Assembly: GCF_000312485.1 (NCBI RefSeq) | Contig: NZ_HE997643.1 | Span: 858,806 to 922,805 of the forward strand | From: Yersinia massiliensis CCUG 53443 | Lineage (GTDB): Bacteria; Pseudomonadota; Gammaproteobacteria; Enterobacterales; Enterobacteriaceae | Length of the DNA: 64,000 nucleotides | Direction of reading: 5' to 3' | Shown here: positions 50,600-60,437 of the stretch, piece after piece | Position numbering within the stretch: position 1 is the stretch's first letter | How the letters are laid out: every line of letters begins with the position of its first letter | Notes under the pieces: generated by a model | Databases searched by the model: none | The model's input: only the letters and a program-made list of their open reading frames with translations | What the model was told of the DNA's origin: nothing | Translations under genes and position numbers: made by a program

Positions 50600-51655
50600 A
50601 TGAAACGTGCATTAACTTTGATTGGTATGTTATTCGCAACTTGTCTGGCGGGAAGTATCACCGCGGCCAATGCGACTGAGTATCCTCTACCACCAGCCAA
50701 TAGCCGTCTGATTGGCGAAAATACGACCTATGTTGTTCCAAACGATGGCCGCCCGCTTGAGGCTATTGCTGCCGACTACAAGATCGGCTTGCTGGGGATG
50801 CTGGAAGCTAACCCAGGTGCTGATCCGTATCTGCCAATGCCGGGTTCAGTATTAACGATTCCAACTCAGATGTTGCTGCCTGATACCCCACGTGAGGGTA
50901 TCGTGATCAACTTGGCTGAACTGCGCCTTTATTATTACCCGAAAGGCCAGAATAAAGTCATCGTGTACCCAATCGGTATCGGCCAGTTAGGGCGTAATAC
51001 CCCAACGATGACAACTTCTGTCAGCCAAAAGATCCCGAATCCAACTTGGACACCAACAGCGAACATCCGTAAGCATTATTTGGCTCAAGGCGTCACCTTG
51101 CCAGGTGTTGTTCCTGCGGGTCCTGAAAACCCTATGGGTCTGTTTGCCATGCGTCTGTCCGCCGGCGCGGGTGAGTATCTGATTCATGGGACTAACGCCA
51201 ACTTCGGTATTGGTATGCGTGTTAGTTCCGGTTGTATTCGTTTACGCCCAGATGATATTGAAGCGCTGTTCAAGTCTGTTCCTAAAGGCACCCGCGTACA
51301 GATCATCAATGAACCAGTTAAATACTCAGTTGAGCCAGATGGTAAACGTTATGTGGAAGTTCATCAGCCATTGTCTCGCGTAGACAGTGATGACCCGCAA
51401 ACAATGCCAATTGCCATCAGCAGCAGCCTGCAGAAGTTTATCGATGATAGCCAGACTGATGCACAAGTCGTTCAAAGTGCGATGGTACGTCGTGCTGGTA
51501 TGCCTGTGATTGTGACGGTTGGCGAAACAGCCCCAGAGCAAGCACCAGCGGATGTTGCACCTCAGAGTCAACCGCAGGTCGAAGAGCTACAACCGTCTGA
51601 ACAGCCTATTCCTAAGCTTGTTCAACCAGGCCCGGTTTACTCCGCAGCCAACTAA
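50600..51655 (+). CDS. ldtE: L,D-transpeptidase LdtE-like (YnhG)
   Basis: 351 residues (E. coli YnhG 334). Signal peptide to about residue 25 (cleavage near ANA). A LysM-like domain (residues 42-90, TYVVPNDGRPLEAIAADYKIGLLGMLEANPG) is followed by the YkuD catalytic domain (about 98-240) with His196 in LIHGTN and Cys212 in SSGCIRL. Proteins of this family form 3-3 (mDAP-mDAP) cross-links, or attach Braun lipoprotein to peptidoglycan; the YnhG subgroup is assigned to 3-3 cross-linking. The C-terminal 50 residues are Gln/Pro/Glu-rich. lpp lies downstream. Confidence 0.92.
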   Translation: MKRALTLIGMLFATCLAGSITAANATEYPLPPANSRLIGENTTYVVPNDGRPLEAIAADYKIGLLGMLEANPGADPYLPMPGSVLTIPTQMLLPDTPREGIVINLAELRLYYYPKGQNKVIVYPIGIGQLGRNTPTMTTSVSQKIPNPTWTPTANIRKHYLAQGVTLPGVVPAGPENPMGLFAMRLSAGAGEYLIHGTNANFGIGMRVSSGCIRLRPDDIEALFKSVPKGTRVQIINEPVKYSVEPDGKRYVEVHQPLSRVDSDDPQTMPIAISSSLQKFIDDSQTDAQVVQSAMVRRAGMPVIVTVGETAPEQAPADVAPQSQPQVEELQPSEQPIPKLVQPGPVYSAAN

Positions 51656-51668
51656 GTTTCAGCCCTAC

Positions 51669-51712
51669 CTTTACCATGGCTGCATGCCAGTCATGGTAAA
51701 GTCTGTTTTTTC
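51669..51712 (+). terminator. Intrinsic terminator of ldtE
   Basis: 10-bp stem CTTTACCATG / CATGGTAAAG, followed by TCTGTTTTTTC. Confidence 0.8.
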
Positions 51713-51871
51713 TCAGTTCCCGCCTGAATTATTTAAATCAATCATGTAAGACAAACACGACGAGTGCCCAATATGGCGCATGGCAGCCTTGCTACGGCGT
51801 TTAGCCGCTAAATGGTAAGGTTATGTCGGATAAGTATCTTACAGACGAGCGGGGCGCTTTTAAGGGGCAAA

Positions 51872-51900
51872 AAAAATGGCGCACAAAGTGCGCCATTTTT
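51872..51900 (-). terminator. Intrinsic terminator of lpp
   Basis: Perfect 13-bp stem AAAAATGGCGCAC / GTGCGCCATTTTT, 3-nt loop, 16 bp after the lpp stop; T tract on the minus strand. Confidence 0.85.
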
Positions 51901-51916
51901 CATTCAGGAAGTAATA

Positions 51917-52165
<249 letters not shown>

Positions 52166-52182
52166 CTAGATTAAGTTAATCT

Positions 52183-52226
52183 CCATGTAGCGTTACAAGT
52201 ATTACACAAAGTTTTTTCGAAAGAGA
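52183..52226 (-). promoter_or_regulatory. lpp promoter and start site
   Basis: Minus strand has the E. coli-like order TTTGTGTAATACTTGTAACGCTAC: -10 AATACT at 52198-52203 and start at about 52191, giving a 38-nt leader (as in E. coli). The leader GGAGATTAACT...CTAGAGGG is nearly unchanged. Confidence 0.85.
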
Positions 52227-52417
52227 ATAAATTTTTAGTATTAGAGGGGTTTATTTTGATCGTTCGCTCAAAGAAGCATCTTGTTTTAAAAAAAAGTTAA
52301 AAAAACGAGGCAAAACAGCCGGATTATATGGGACAAGTCTTATTTGAAAAAATGACGATGGAGGGGTTAGGATAAATTGGATTTTTCCGAAAGCTTATTT
52401 GGCACCCTTAGAAAAAG

Positions 52418-52445
52418 AAAACACCGCTATTGGAAGCGGTGTTTT
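52418..52445 (-). terminator. Intrinsic terminator of pykF
   Basis: 11-bp stem AAAACACCGCT / AGCGGTGTTTT with a 6-nt loop, 30 bp after the stop; minus-strand T tract. Confidence 0.9.
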
Positions 52446-52475
52446 TTAATTAACGTTCAATCGCGCCAGTCAGGA

Positions 52476-53888
52476 TTATAACACGTGGACTGATGAAGTA
52501 TTGGTGGTGCCGCTTGGTACTAACGCACCAGAGACCATGATCACAACGTCACCTTTTTGCGCCAAGCCGCTGGCCAGTGCTGCTTCTTTACCGATACGAT
52601 AGAAATCATCTGTTGAAGCAATTTCGCTAACCAATTGAGTGATAACACCTTTTGTCAGAATTAACTGGCGAGCGGTGGTCTCATTCGTGGTCAACGCCAG
52701 AATAGTGGCTGTTGGGAAGTATTTACGAACGGATTTTGCAGATTTACCACCGCCAGTGGCGACAACAATCACTTTCGCTTCCAGTTTTTCTGCGGTTTCA
52801 ACAGCACCACGGCAAACCGCTTCGGTGATACGCATTTTGCGGTTGTCGTTCAGTGATTCAATGCGGCTAGGCATGATACGGTCTGTACGCTCACAGATGG
52901 TTGCCATGATGGTGACAGACTCTAACGGGTATTTACCCTTAGCACTTTCACCAGACAGCATCACGGCATCTGTACCGTCCAAAATGGCGTTAGCAACGTC
53001 GCCAGCTTCTGCACGGGTAGGGCGTGGGTTTTTGATCATGGAATCGAGCATTTGAGTTGCAGTGATAACAACTTTGCGTGCGCGATTACATTTTTCAATC
53101 ATCATCTTCTGCGCGAAGATAACTTCTTCTACTGGGATCTCAACGCCCAAGTCACCACGGGCAACCATGATACCGTCGGATGCTTCCAGGATTTCGTCGA
53201 AGTTATTCAGACCTTCCTGATTTTCGATTTTAGAGATGATTTGGATATGCTCGCCACCGTGTGCTTTCAGATGTTCGCGAATCTCCAGTACGTCTGAGCG
53301 CTTACGGATAAAGGAAGCTGCAACGAAGTCTACGCCTTGCTCGCAACCAAAGATCAGGTCAGCTTTATCTTTTTCAGCCAATGCCGGCAATTGGATAGAC
53401 ACGCCTGGCAGGTTAACGCCTTTGTTTTCGCCCAAATCACCGTTGTTCAGCACTTTACAGACAACGGTGTTTTCGGTGACTTCAGTCACTTCCATGCCGA
53501 TCAAACCATCATCAACCAGCACCGTGTTGCCGATTTTCAGGTCAGCGGCGAAACCAGGGTAGGTCACTGCAACGATGCTGTTGTTACCAATAACGCTTTG
53601 GTCAGTCGTGAAAGTGAATGTCTGGCCTGCAACTAGAGCAGCATCTTTGCCGCCTTCCAGTTTCATGGTACGGATTTCAGGGCCTTTGGTATCCAGCAGA
53701 ATGCCTGCTTTCAGGCCGGTTTTTGCCATCACTGCACGAATATTCTTGATACGCTGACCGTGTTCTTCATAGTCACCGTGGGAGAAGTTCAAACGCATAA
53801 CATTCATACCTGCATTCAGCAGGTTTGTCAGCATTTCTTCGGATTCGGTTTTTGGACCGATGGTACAAACAATTTTAGTCTTTTTCAT
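52476..53888 (-). CDS. pykF: Pyruvate kinase I (fructose-bisphosphate activated)
   Basis: 470 residues, the length of E. coli PykF. It catalyses PEP + ADP to pyruvate + ATP, the last glycolytic step. Motifs: [45 protein letters not shown] and [12 protein letters not shown] (metal/PEP site), [19 protein letters not shown] Cra site and -10 lie about 250-280 bp upstream. With PpsA in this window the PEP-pyruvate interconversion pair is complete. Confidence 0.97.
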   Translation of the reverse strand: MKKTKIVCTIGPKTESEEMLTNLLNAGMNVMRLNFSHGDYEEHGQRIKNIRAVMAKTGLKAGILLDTKGPEIRTMKLEGGKDAALVAGQTFTFTTDQSVIGNNSIVAVTYPGFAADLKIGNTVLVDDGLIGMEVTEVTENTVVCKVLNNGDLGENKGVNLPGVSIQLPALAEKDKADLIFGCEQGVDFVAASFIRKRSDVLEIREHLKAHGGEHIQIISKIENQEGLNNFDEILEASDGIMVARGDLGVEIPVEEVIFAQKMMIEKCNRARKVVITATQMLDSMIKNPRPTRAEAGDVANAILDGTDAVMLSGESAKGKYPLESVTIMATICERTDRIMPSRIESLNDNRKMRITEAVCRGAVETAEKLEAKVIVVATGGGKSAKSVRKYFPTATILALTTNETTARQLILTKGVITQLVSEIASTDDFYRIGKEAALASGLAQKGDVVIMVSGALVPSGTTNTSSVHVL

Positions 53889-54131
53889 GACGGATTTTTT
53901 CTACAAGTTGTGATGGATAAAAAGCGAATGTTCCGTTAAGTCTCTCAACGGAGTGGAATCTGATGTGTGTCTGGTGTAAAGAAACATGCCTAAGAAGCAA
54001 AACATTACTAAGAATAGATGACAGCAGTGGAAGTTGAGCGGAAAACTTTAGCACAAGGCTAAACGCATGATCGGTAGACGATGGCGTAAAGGGGAGTTGT
54101 ATTTTTTTAGCGTATCCACAGATCAAGATGC

Positions 54132-54143
54132 TGAAACCATTCA
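54132..54143. promoter_or_regulatory. Cra (FruR) operator of pykF
   Basis: TGAAACCATTCA, ten of twelve bases of the palindrome TGAAACGTTTCA. It is just downstream of the inferred start (about 54157), fitting repression; Cra represses pykF in E. coli. Confidence 0.65.
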
Positions 54144-54163
54144 ACTGAAACGACGGTTCGTAT

Positions 54164-54169
54164 TATAAG
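54164..54169 (-). promoter_or_regulatory. -10 of pykF
   Basis: TATAAT on the minus strand, preceded by CGCT; the -35 is poor. Implies an mRNA leader of about 270 nt. Confidence 0.5.
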
Positions 54170-54265
54170 CGGTAAGTAACGGGAAATGAAATAGAAAACA
54201 GGAACTCATTGCCGTTTTTTATAAAAACGGAGTTTTTGTCGCGCAAACGAGGAACATAAAACGTT

Positions 54266-54283
54266 ATTTGTTGCGCAACAAAT
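54266..54283. repeat. Perfect 18-bp palindrome
   Basis: ATTTGTTGCGCAACAAAT, followed on the plus strand by TTTATTTTT. It may be an operator, or a terminator of plus-strand readthrough. Confidence 0.5.
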
Positions 54284-54497
54284 TTTATTTTTAACATTTT
54301 CTAACAAATTCTTCGATCATAAATCTAGCATCAATAACCCTATAACATCATCAGGGTGTGGATGGTCTGGTAGGTGAACAATTTTGTTATCGAATAGACG
54401 CGATAATCTGGTAGTCCAGTAAGTGGATAGTCTTGCCAATAAATAGTATTACGAATTAATAAGAAAGAACTAACGTTGAAGGGAGCAGAAGAGAGAG

Positions 54498-54574
54498 TGG
54501 TGCGTCCGAATGGACTCGAACCATCGACCCCCACCATGTCAAGGTGGTGCTCTAACCAACTGAGCTACGGACGC
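54498..54574 (-). tRNA. valV: tRNA-Val (GAC), distal copy
   Basis: 77 nt including encoded CCA. On the minus strand: acceptor GCGTCCG / CGGACGC, D-loop AGCTCAGTTGGTTAGAGC, anticodon arm CACCTTGACATGGTG with GAC, and T-arm GGTTCGAGTCC. The second of two genes in one transcript. The sequence is identical to the proximal copy. Confidence 0.97.
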
Positions 54575-54633
54575 ACATTACTCAAATTTGAAGCAGCTAA
54601 CGATGATAATACAAACGCGACAGGTGATAAGAT

Positions 54634-54710
54634 TGGTGCGTCCGAATGGACTCGAACCATCGACCCCCACCATGTCAAGGTGGTGCTCTAACCAACTGAG
54701 CTACGGACGC
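54634..54710 (-). tRNA. valW: tRNA-Val (GAC), proximal copy
   Basis: 77 nt with CCA, same sequence as 54498-54574, 59 bp apart. It decodes GUC and GUU. Promoter at 54776-54804. In E. coli the pair valV-valW has the same layout beside mdtK. Confidence 0.97.
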
Positions 54711-54775
54711 AATACCTTAATCTTATTACCGACAACAATCTTATTACCAAGAATCATCGCTGACAGCGGGGACGA

Positions 54776-54804
54776 ATATTAACGAGCTGCCCGTCCGCTG
54801 GCAA
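54776..54804 (-). promoter_or_regulatory. tRNA-Val operon promoter, stringent type
   Basis: TTGCCA (54799-54804), 17-bp spacer, TAATAT (54776-54781), then the GC-rich discriminator TCGTCCCCGC. GC-rich discriminators are the hallmark of ppGpp/DksA-inhibited stable-RNA promoters. The control is inferred. Confidence 0.75.
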
Positions 54805-54965
54805 GGAGAAAAACACAATATTTATCGCAAACTCACGTAATTGCTGCGCTTTTACCCATTGCGCTGTTTTTTTCTCCACCTTTTATTGTTTTCTTTCGCG
54901 ATTGTCTTATCTCAGCGTTAATCGCCAGCTTCATTCACCGCGATTAACGCCCAATTTTGTTAAAA

Positions 54966-56339
54966 CTAGTGCGCCGCTTTTTGCAGAATAAGTGCGGGTG
55001 GCTGCTTTTGTAACCAACGAATGCGTACTGCCATTAATATCGCCGCTGCGGTGAGGCCGATAACAAAGCCTATCCAGAAGCCACTTGGTCCCATAGCCGG
55101 GACGAAATAGTCAGTTAGCCCCAAGAGATAACCACTTGGCAGGCCTAGCAACCAATAGGCGGTAAACGTGATAAAGAAGATTGAACGTGTATCTTTATAG
55201 CCACGTAATACGCCGCTGCCAATGACTTGGATAGCATCTGATAGCTGATAAAGCGCGGCCAGCAACATTAAGTGGGAGGCCATCATCACCACTTCAGGGT
55301 TTTTGTTATACAGCAGGGCAATGTGTTCGCGGAAGATAACGGTGAATATAGCCGTCACGCACGCCAGCATTAAACCGACGGCAATACTGGTATAAGCCGC
55401 GACTCTCGCCTGCTCAACTGACCCTTGACCAAGACGGAAACCGACACGAATCGTGGCAGCTACACTGAGCGACATGGGTAACATGAACATTAATGAGCTG
55501 AAGTTGAGCGCGATCTGATGTCCAGCAACAGCGACGATGCCGAGTGGTGAAACGAGTAATGCCACCACAGCAAAGAGTGTTACTTCGAAAAACAGTGCCA
55601 GAGCAACAGGCAACCCAAGCCCTCCCAAACGCTTCATAACCTGCCAGTCGGGGGCTGCAAAGCCTTTTTCCAGTTTAATATCCTGCTGAGAACGGGTGCG
55701 AGAAACATACCAACGCATCATCAAGAACATGACCCAGTAGACAGTGCCTGTCGCAACCCCACAACCGACGCCGCCTAATGCTGGCGCGCCAAACTTACCG
55801 TAAATAAAAATATAGTTAATGGGAATATTAACGAGCAAACCGATAAAACCTATCACCATCCCCGGTTTCGTTTTGGATAACCCCTCACACTGGTTACGGA
55901 GTACTTGGAAGAACAGATAACCCGGCGCGCCCCACATAATGGCATGCAGGAATCCCACGGCTTTATCAGCCAATACCGGGTCAATATTATGCATTTGCTT
56001 AATAACGTGGTCGCTATTATAGAGAACCAACATAATGAGCAATGAAACACATAATGCCAGCCAAAACCCTTGTCTCACTTGATGAGCGATCTGGCTTCGA
56101 CGCCCAGAGCCGTTAAGTTGAGCAACCGTTGGGGTCAGCGCTAACAGTAAACCATGGCCAAATAAGATTGCCGGCAGCCAAATAGATGTCCCCACCGCGA
56201 CAGCGGCCATATCAGTGGCACTGACAGAACCGGCCATGATGGTATCGACCACGCCCATTGCGGTTTGAGACAACTGCGCGATGACGACGGGAATAGCGAG
56301 AGCCAATAAGCTACGCGCCTCGACGATATACTTCTGCAC
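54966..56339 (-). CDS. mdtK: MATE-family multidrug efflux pump MdtK (NorM)
   Basis: 457 residues, the same length as E. coli MdtK. An inner-membrane, cation-coupled MATE exporter with 12 predicted helices in two bundles; [12 protein letters not shown] and [18 protein letters not shown] (first and second bundle) are conserved. MATE members give tolerance to fluoroquinolones and cationic dyes. It is divergent from ribE across an ERIC-type element and reads toward the tRNA-Val genes. Confidence 0.95.
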   Translation of the reverse strand: MQKYIVEARSLLALAIPVVIAQLSQTAMGVVDTIMAGSVSATDMAAVAVGTSIWLPAILFGHGLLLALTPTVAQLNGSGRRSQIAHQVRQGFWLALCVSLLIMLVLYNSDHVIKQMHNIDPVLADKAVGFLHAIMWGAPGYLFFQVLRNQCEGLSKTKPGMVIGFIGLLVNIPINYIFIYGKFGAPALGGVGCGVATGTVYWVMFLMMRWYVSRTRSQQDIKLEKGFAAPDWQVMKRLGGLGLPVALALFFEVTLFAVVALLVSPLGIVAVAGHQIALNFSSLMFMLPMSLSVAATIRVGFRLGQGSVEQARVAAYTSIAVGLMLACVTAIFTVIFREHIALLYNKNPEVVMMASHLMLLAALYQLSDAIQVIGSGVLRGYKDTRSIFFITFTAYWLLGLPSGYLLGLTDYFVPAMGPSGFWIGFVIGLTAAAILMAVRIRWLQKQPPALILQKAAH

Positions 56340-56450
56340 GTATGCACCTTTTTATTGATTGAGGCTATTTATCGCAATGAAGCGTTAAATAAAATAGCGG
56401 GAATTGATTTATGACCTACAAGTTATTACACACAGGTTATAACTTACATG

Positions 56451-56560
56451 CTTGGGGTTGTAGGAAGGTAGCAGGCAAATCCCGCTGGGCTGACACTGGT
56501 CAGTAAGTCGGGTGAGAGAGAGTCGCTAGCAACCCTACAACGTCAAGAAATAAGGGTATA
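56451..56560. repeat. ERIC-type element between mdtK and ribE
   Basis: Terminal arms GTTGTAGG / CCTACAAC. The inner part AATCCCGCTGGGCTGAC...GGTGAGAGAGAGT resembles the 71-bp repeat by menI. 110 bp after the mdtK start and about 170 bp before ribE. Confidence 0.75.
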
Positions 56561-56729
56561 AAAGATTGTACCTTCTCGTTGAGCTTAAGCAATCCTTGTC
56601 ATTAAATATCAGCAAAATACCCTGTAAGTAGGTTTTTATCCTAAGTGGTTTGGTTTTCCGTATTTTCTGAGGCAAAATCAGCGCAGAGAGCATTTCTTTT
56701 TACCGAAAACTAACTAAGAGGCATGGCGT

Positions 56730-57383
56730 ATGTTTACCGGTATAGTTCAAGGCACCGCGCCAGTGGTAGCCATCGAGGAAAAATCTAATTTCCGCACGCA
56801 TGTAGTCGAAATGCCAACAGAGATGTTGCCTGGTTTGGCCTTAGGCGCTTCGGTTTCCCACAATGGTTGCTGCTTAACCGTCACCGCTGTTGAGGGGAAT
56901 CATGTTAGCTTTGATTTAATGAAGGAAACACTGCGTATTACTAATTTGGGTGATATTAAGGTGGGTGATCAGGTTAATCTGGAGCGCGCCGCTAAATTTA
57001 GTGATGAAATTGGCGGACATCTTATGTCCGGCCATATTATTTGCACCGCTGAAATCGCCAAAATCTACACATCAGAAAATAATCGTCAGATTTGGTTTCG
57101 CATGCCCAGCGATGATTTGATGAAGTATGTGTTACACAAAGGTTTTATTGGCATAGATGGCATCAGCCTGACTATCGGTGAAGTCGTGAACAATCGTTTT
57201 TGCGTGCATTTGATACCGGAAACCTTGGCGCGTACGACATTAGGTAAGAAACGGTTAGGGAATCGAGTCAATATCGAGATAGACCCGCAAACTCAAGCTG
57301 TGGTTGATACCGTTGAGCGGGTACTGGCGCAGCGTGATAGCGCACAGGCAACTGAATTGGCAGAAAAAGCAGTTCGCGAATAG
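56730..57383 (+). CDS. ribE: Riboflavin synthase alpha chain
   Basis: 217 residues (E. coli RibC/RibE 213). It dismutates two 6,7-dimethyl-8-ribityllumazine to riboflavin. The two lumazine-binding repeats start with [12 protein letters not shown] and with GHIICTAEI; conserved [13 protein letters not shown] [15 protein letters not shown] and [12 protein letters not shown] segments are present. AAGAGG at 56716 is the ribosome binding site. No FMN riboswitch seen upstream. Convergent with cfa. Confidence 0.96.
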   Translation: MFTGIVQGTAPVVAIEEKSNFRTHVVEMPTEMLPGLALGASVSHNGCCLTVTAVEGNHVSFDLMKETLRITNLGDIKVGDQVNLERAAKFSDEIGGHLMSGHIICTAEIAKIYTSENNRQIWFRMPSDDLMKYVLHKGFIGIDGISLTIGEVVNNRFCVHLIPETLARTTLGKKRLGNRVNIEIDPQTQAVVDTVERVLAQRDSAQATELAEKAVRE

Positions 57384-57435
57384 TTTAAGAATTAATAGCT
57401 TAAGAATAATGCCAGCATAGAAGAAAAGTTAACGT

Positions 57436-57463
57436 TGAGGCAGGGGGAATTCCCCCTGCCTCA
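57436..57463. terminator. Perfect 28-bp palindrome between ribE and cfa
   Basis: TGAGGCAGGGGGAA / TTCCCCCTGCCTCA. GC-rich, between convergent genes, with no T tract; like the hairpin at 2675-2699. Confidence 0.55.
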
Positions 57464-57477
57464 TATGACATGTCGTT

Positions 57478-58629
57478 TTAGCGGGGAACTCGGATACCAC
57501 CGTCTATGCCATTGGGGCTAAACAGAATTTGCCATAATTGAATATCTCTGGCTCGAAATGCCCCTGCGCAAGCATTTAGATAATAGCTAAACATACGTTC
57601 AAATCGAGCTGAGTAATTCTCTGCCAGACTTGGCCACGCAGCTTGAAAACGGGCGTACCAAGCCATTAAAGTTCGATCATAATCTGCACCGAAATTATGC
57701 CAATCCTCCATAATGAAATAAGGTTCGCTGGCTTGAGCGATATGTTTTACTGACGGCAAGCAGCCATTAGGGAAGATATATTTATTAATCCAAGGATCAA
57801 TGCTCAGGTCAGTCCGGTTAGCGCCAATGGTGTGCAGTAAAAATAAACCATCAGGTTTCAAGTTGCGGTTTACCACATCAAAGTAGGTGTGATAATTCTT
57901 TGGCCCAACATGCTCGAACATCCCAACGGACACAATACGATCAAACTGCTGATTCAAGTCACGATAGTCTTGCAGCAAAATGGTGACATCCAATCCTTCG
58001 CACCGTCTTTGCGCCAGCTTTTGTTGTTCGGCTGAAATGGTTACGCCTGAGACCGACACGCCGTAGTGACGGGCAGCATAAGCGGCAAGTCCCCCCCAAC
58101 CACAACCAATATCGAGCAACTTCATACCCGGTGCTAATTGCAGTTTCTCGCAGATCATCCGCAACTTGTTTTCTTGTGCTTGTTCTAGGGTCGTGGCGTC
58201 TTTCCAATAGCCACAGGAATATTGCATATTGGGATCAAGCATAAGGCTAAAGAGGTCATTACCTAAGTCATAATGCTCTTTGCCCACTATCCATGCACGT
58301 CTCTTTGATTGCAGATTGATCACGCGAGCGGCAGCAACACGTAAAGTATCTTTGAGATGGTGTGGGAGTTGATGTTCTAGGCCAGCACGGATAACGCGTT
58401 GGAAAAAGATATCCAAGCGATCGCATTCCCACCAACCATCCATATAACTCTCACCTAATGCCAAAGATCCTTCTTGTAATACTCGCTTAAAGAAGTCTGG
58501 ATTATTGACTCTAATGTCGAAAGGGCGTGAGCCATTGATTTCAATATCAGCCTGGCTCAGCATTTCTTGCACAATGCGAAACCACGGATTTTCTTGAATG
58601 CTCTGGTCTTCTATACAGGATGAACTCAT
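57478..58629 (-). CDS. cfa: Cyclopropane-fatty-acyl-phospholipid synthase
   Basis: 383 residues (E. coli 382). It adds a methylene from SAM across cis double bonds of membrane phospholipids, chiefly on entry into stationary phase and in acid. SAM-binding motif LLDIGCGWGGLAAYAA; EHVGPKNYHTYF and WEC-YMDGWWECDR are conserved, as are the catalytic C-terminal Tyr-Glu region FNFGADYDRTLMAWY. Reads toward ribE. Confidence 0.96.
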   Translation of the reverse strand: MSSSCIEDQSIQENPWFRIVQEMLSQADIEINGSRPFDIRVNNPDFFKRVLQEGSLALGESYMDGWWECDRLDIFFQRVIRAGLEHQLPHHLKDTLRVAAARVINLQSKRRAWIVGKEHYDLGNDLFSLMLDPNMQYSCGYWKDATTLEQAQENKLRMICEKLQLAPGMKLLDIGCGWGGLAAYAARHYGVSVSGVTISAEQQKLAQRRCEGLDVTILLQDYRDLNQQFDRIVSVGMFEHVGPKNYHTYFDVVNRNLKPDGLFLLHTIGANRTDLSIDPWINKYIFPNGCLPSVKHIAQASEPYFIMEDWHNFGADYDRTLMAWYARFQAAWPSLAENYSARFERMFSYYLNACAGAFRARDIQLWQILFSPNGIDGGIRVPR

Positions 58630-58734
58630 AGCTTCTCCATCACTTTCTTCTGACTTATGCCCCGCGATAATTTTCTATATGCGCGAGGACATACCAATTC
58701 GGCTGATGAACCTTGGTGTCTGATATCCGTTACG

Positions 58735-58811
58735 GATATACCCTTTGTACTTGATGCTGCAGCGGTGTCGCGGTACGAACTAAAATCACTGCAACGCCAA
58801 TACGTTGGGTA
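58735..58811. repeat. Partial ERIC-type element upstream of cfa
   Basis: GATATACCCTTTGTACTTGA then CTGCAGCGGTGT and, after an internal deletion, CTGCAACGCC...TTGGGTA. A shortened form with both ends, in the 380-bp gap before cfa; no other feature seen in that gap apart from a dyad (GCCGAGT / ACTCGGC) at 58964-58999 beyond punC. Confidence 0.6.
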
Positions 58812-59010
58812 AAGAGGAAGATTACGAAGAAACCCTAATTATGTTTTGGTTTAGGGTGACTCATCCATAAGGTTAAATGTGACGCAATCCACGCGCACAG
58901 AAACTACTTAAGATAGTGCTTTTTTTTAATGATATTGTATTCGGTTTAATCGAGTATAGGCTTGCCGAGTCGCTTTCTCAATACTAAATCGTACTCGGCA
59001 TTTATGCCGC

Positions 59011-60219
59011 TTAGTGACTATTTTTATTGGTAATTAATATCTTTTTATCTTTTCGCAATGCGTAGCAATGAATGCTATATCCCAATAGTGCTAATACCAC
59101 CGTCGACAGCATGACAGTGACAGTGGCCAATAACGCGCGACTGACAAAGGCTGAAACCAGCATACTAGCAATAAAGCATAAACCTAGCTGAAGCGTGTTT
59201 TGTAGCGCGGCTGCTTTCCCAGTATTCGAAGGAAAGGGCATTAACGCATTTGCTACGATAATAGGGTAGCAGGCACCATTGACAAGCGCCATTATGCAGA
59301 AAGGAATAAGTAAACTAAGCAGTGAGGGGGTGGTTAAAGTCGCGATGAAATACAGCGCGATCATGCTGACACTATATCCCGCCAATAACCAAGGTAATAA
59401 CGTATTTCCCTTGATATGTGTGAGTGCGCTACGACAACTGAACCCACCCAAGAGGAACGCTAATGTTTGCGGTACATAGCTCAAACCAATGGTATTCGGG
59501 CCGTAGCCCATGTCACCCAGAATAAAAGGTGAACCGGTTAACCAAGCAAAAAAACCGGCACTACAGGCGGCGAACATCATGACGTTACCGCTAAATACTG
59601 GTGATTTCAGCAACTGCCAGAAACTGATTGTCGTGATAGATAGTTGATTCTTGTCGTTGACAGATTTCTTGCGTTCTTTAAGGCGTACCGTTGGGATCAA
59701 GAGCAACAATGTCACGACCAGCAGCACTACAAAAATAGAGCGCCAACTGAAGTGATTTAACAGCCATGCGCCCAGAAGAGGGGCCAATGCCGGAGATAAC
59801 GCCACCAACGGCATAATGGTCGCGAACACACGGTTGGCTTTACCATCGCGATAACGATCTACCACTAAAGCCTGCCAACTTACGGCTGCAGAACAGACTC
59901 CCACTGCCTGAATGAAACGTAGGATCAATAGTTGTGTGGCGGTTTCAACCCATAAAATCCCTAAGCACCCAATGGCAAACAGCCCTAAACCCGCTAACAG
60001 CACCGGTTTACGGCCTAATTTATCCGATACTGGTCCCCAAATAAGCTGAGCTATCGCGAAACCCGCCAAGAAAATACTCAAACTGGCACTGATGGCCCCC
60101 GCTGAGGTTTGTAATTCTTGTTGCATTGCGCCGAAAGCAGGTAAATACATATCGGTAGCCAGGTAACCTAACATGCTTAAACCGGCCAGATAGAACATAA
60201 AGCTAGACGTTGTTTTCAT
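59011..60219 (-). CDS. punC: Purine ribonucleoside transporter PunC (YdhC), MFS
   Basis: 402 residues (E. coli YdhC 403), Bcr/CflA-like MFS of 12 helices. E. coli PunC imports or moves adenosine-type nucleosides. [17 protein letters not shown] is the MFS loop 2-3 motif; [17 protein letters not shown] and [20 protein letters not shown] are conserved. Divergent from its regulator punR. Named from paralogue order and similarity. Confidence 0.9.
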   Translation of the reverse strand: MKTTSSFMFYLAGLSMLGYLATDMYLPAFGAMQQELQTSAGAISASLSIFLAGFAIAQLIWGPVSDKLGRKPVLLAGLGLFAIGCLGILWVETATQLLILRFIQAVGVCSAAVSWQALVVDRYRDGKANRVFATIMPLVALSPALAPLLGAWLLNHFSWRSIFVVLLVVTLLLLIPTVRLKERKKSVNDKNQLSITTISFWQLLKSPVFSGNVMMFAACSAGFFAWLTGSPFILGDMGYGPNTIGLSYVPQTLAFLLGGFSCRSALTHIKGNTLLPWLLAGYSVSMIALYFIATLTTPSLLSLLIPFCIMALVNGACYPIIVANALMPFPSNTGKAAALQNTLQLGLCFIASMLVSAFVSRALLATVTVMLSTVVLALLGYSIHCYALRKDKKILITNKNSH

Positions 60220-60319
60220 TCTTGATATCTCGATGGGAACATTTTTGCAGGCGCGACAGAAAATGGCTGTTGTTGTTATTTCTTTTGTGACTAATGCTGT
60301 TGTAAATGTTTTGTTGCAG

Positions 60320-60331
60320 GCAATTTATTGC
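60320..60331. promoter_or_regulatory. Palindrome in the punC-punR gap
   Basis: GCAAT-TT-ATTGC. The half sites resemble both PurR (GCAA-N4-TTGC) and LysR-type dyads. Candidate operator for PunR or PurR. Confidence 0.35.
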
Positions 60332-60437
60332 GGTGGGCATTCTATCCGTCAAGATAATCTGTTGTGAAACGGTAATATTTGCACCATGCTATCAATAAAT
60401 TTGATATCTAAATGGCTAAGCAGCAGAGGCGGAGTTC

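Larger units (their letters stand above)
53889..54497. other. Spacer between pykF and the tRNA genes
   Basis: About 600 bp. The half nearer pykF is its long leader; other structures listed separately. CCGTTTTT/AAAAACGG near 54213 followed by AGTTTTTG also looks like a small plus-strand terminator without a gene. No protein-coding frame of note. Confidence 0.45.

Noticed and set aside
53875..54144. 89-codon frame upstream of pykF
   Set aside because: It overlaps the pykF start and Cra site, and has no ribosome site or similarity.
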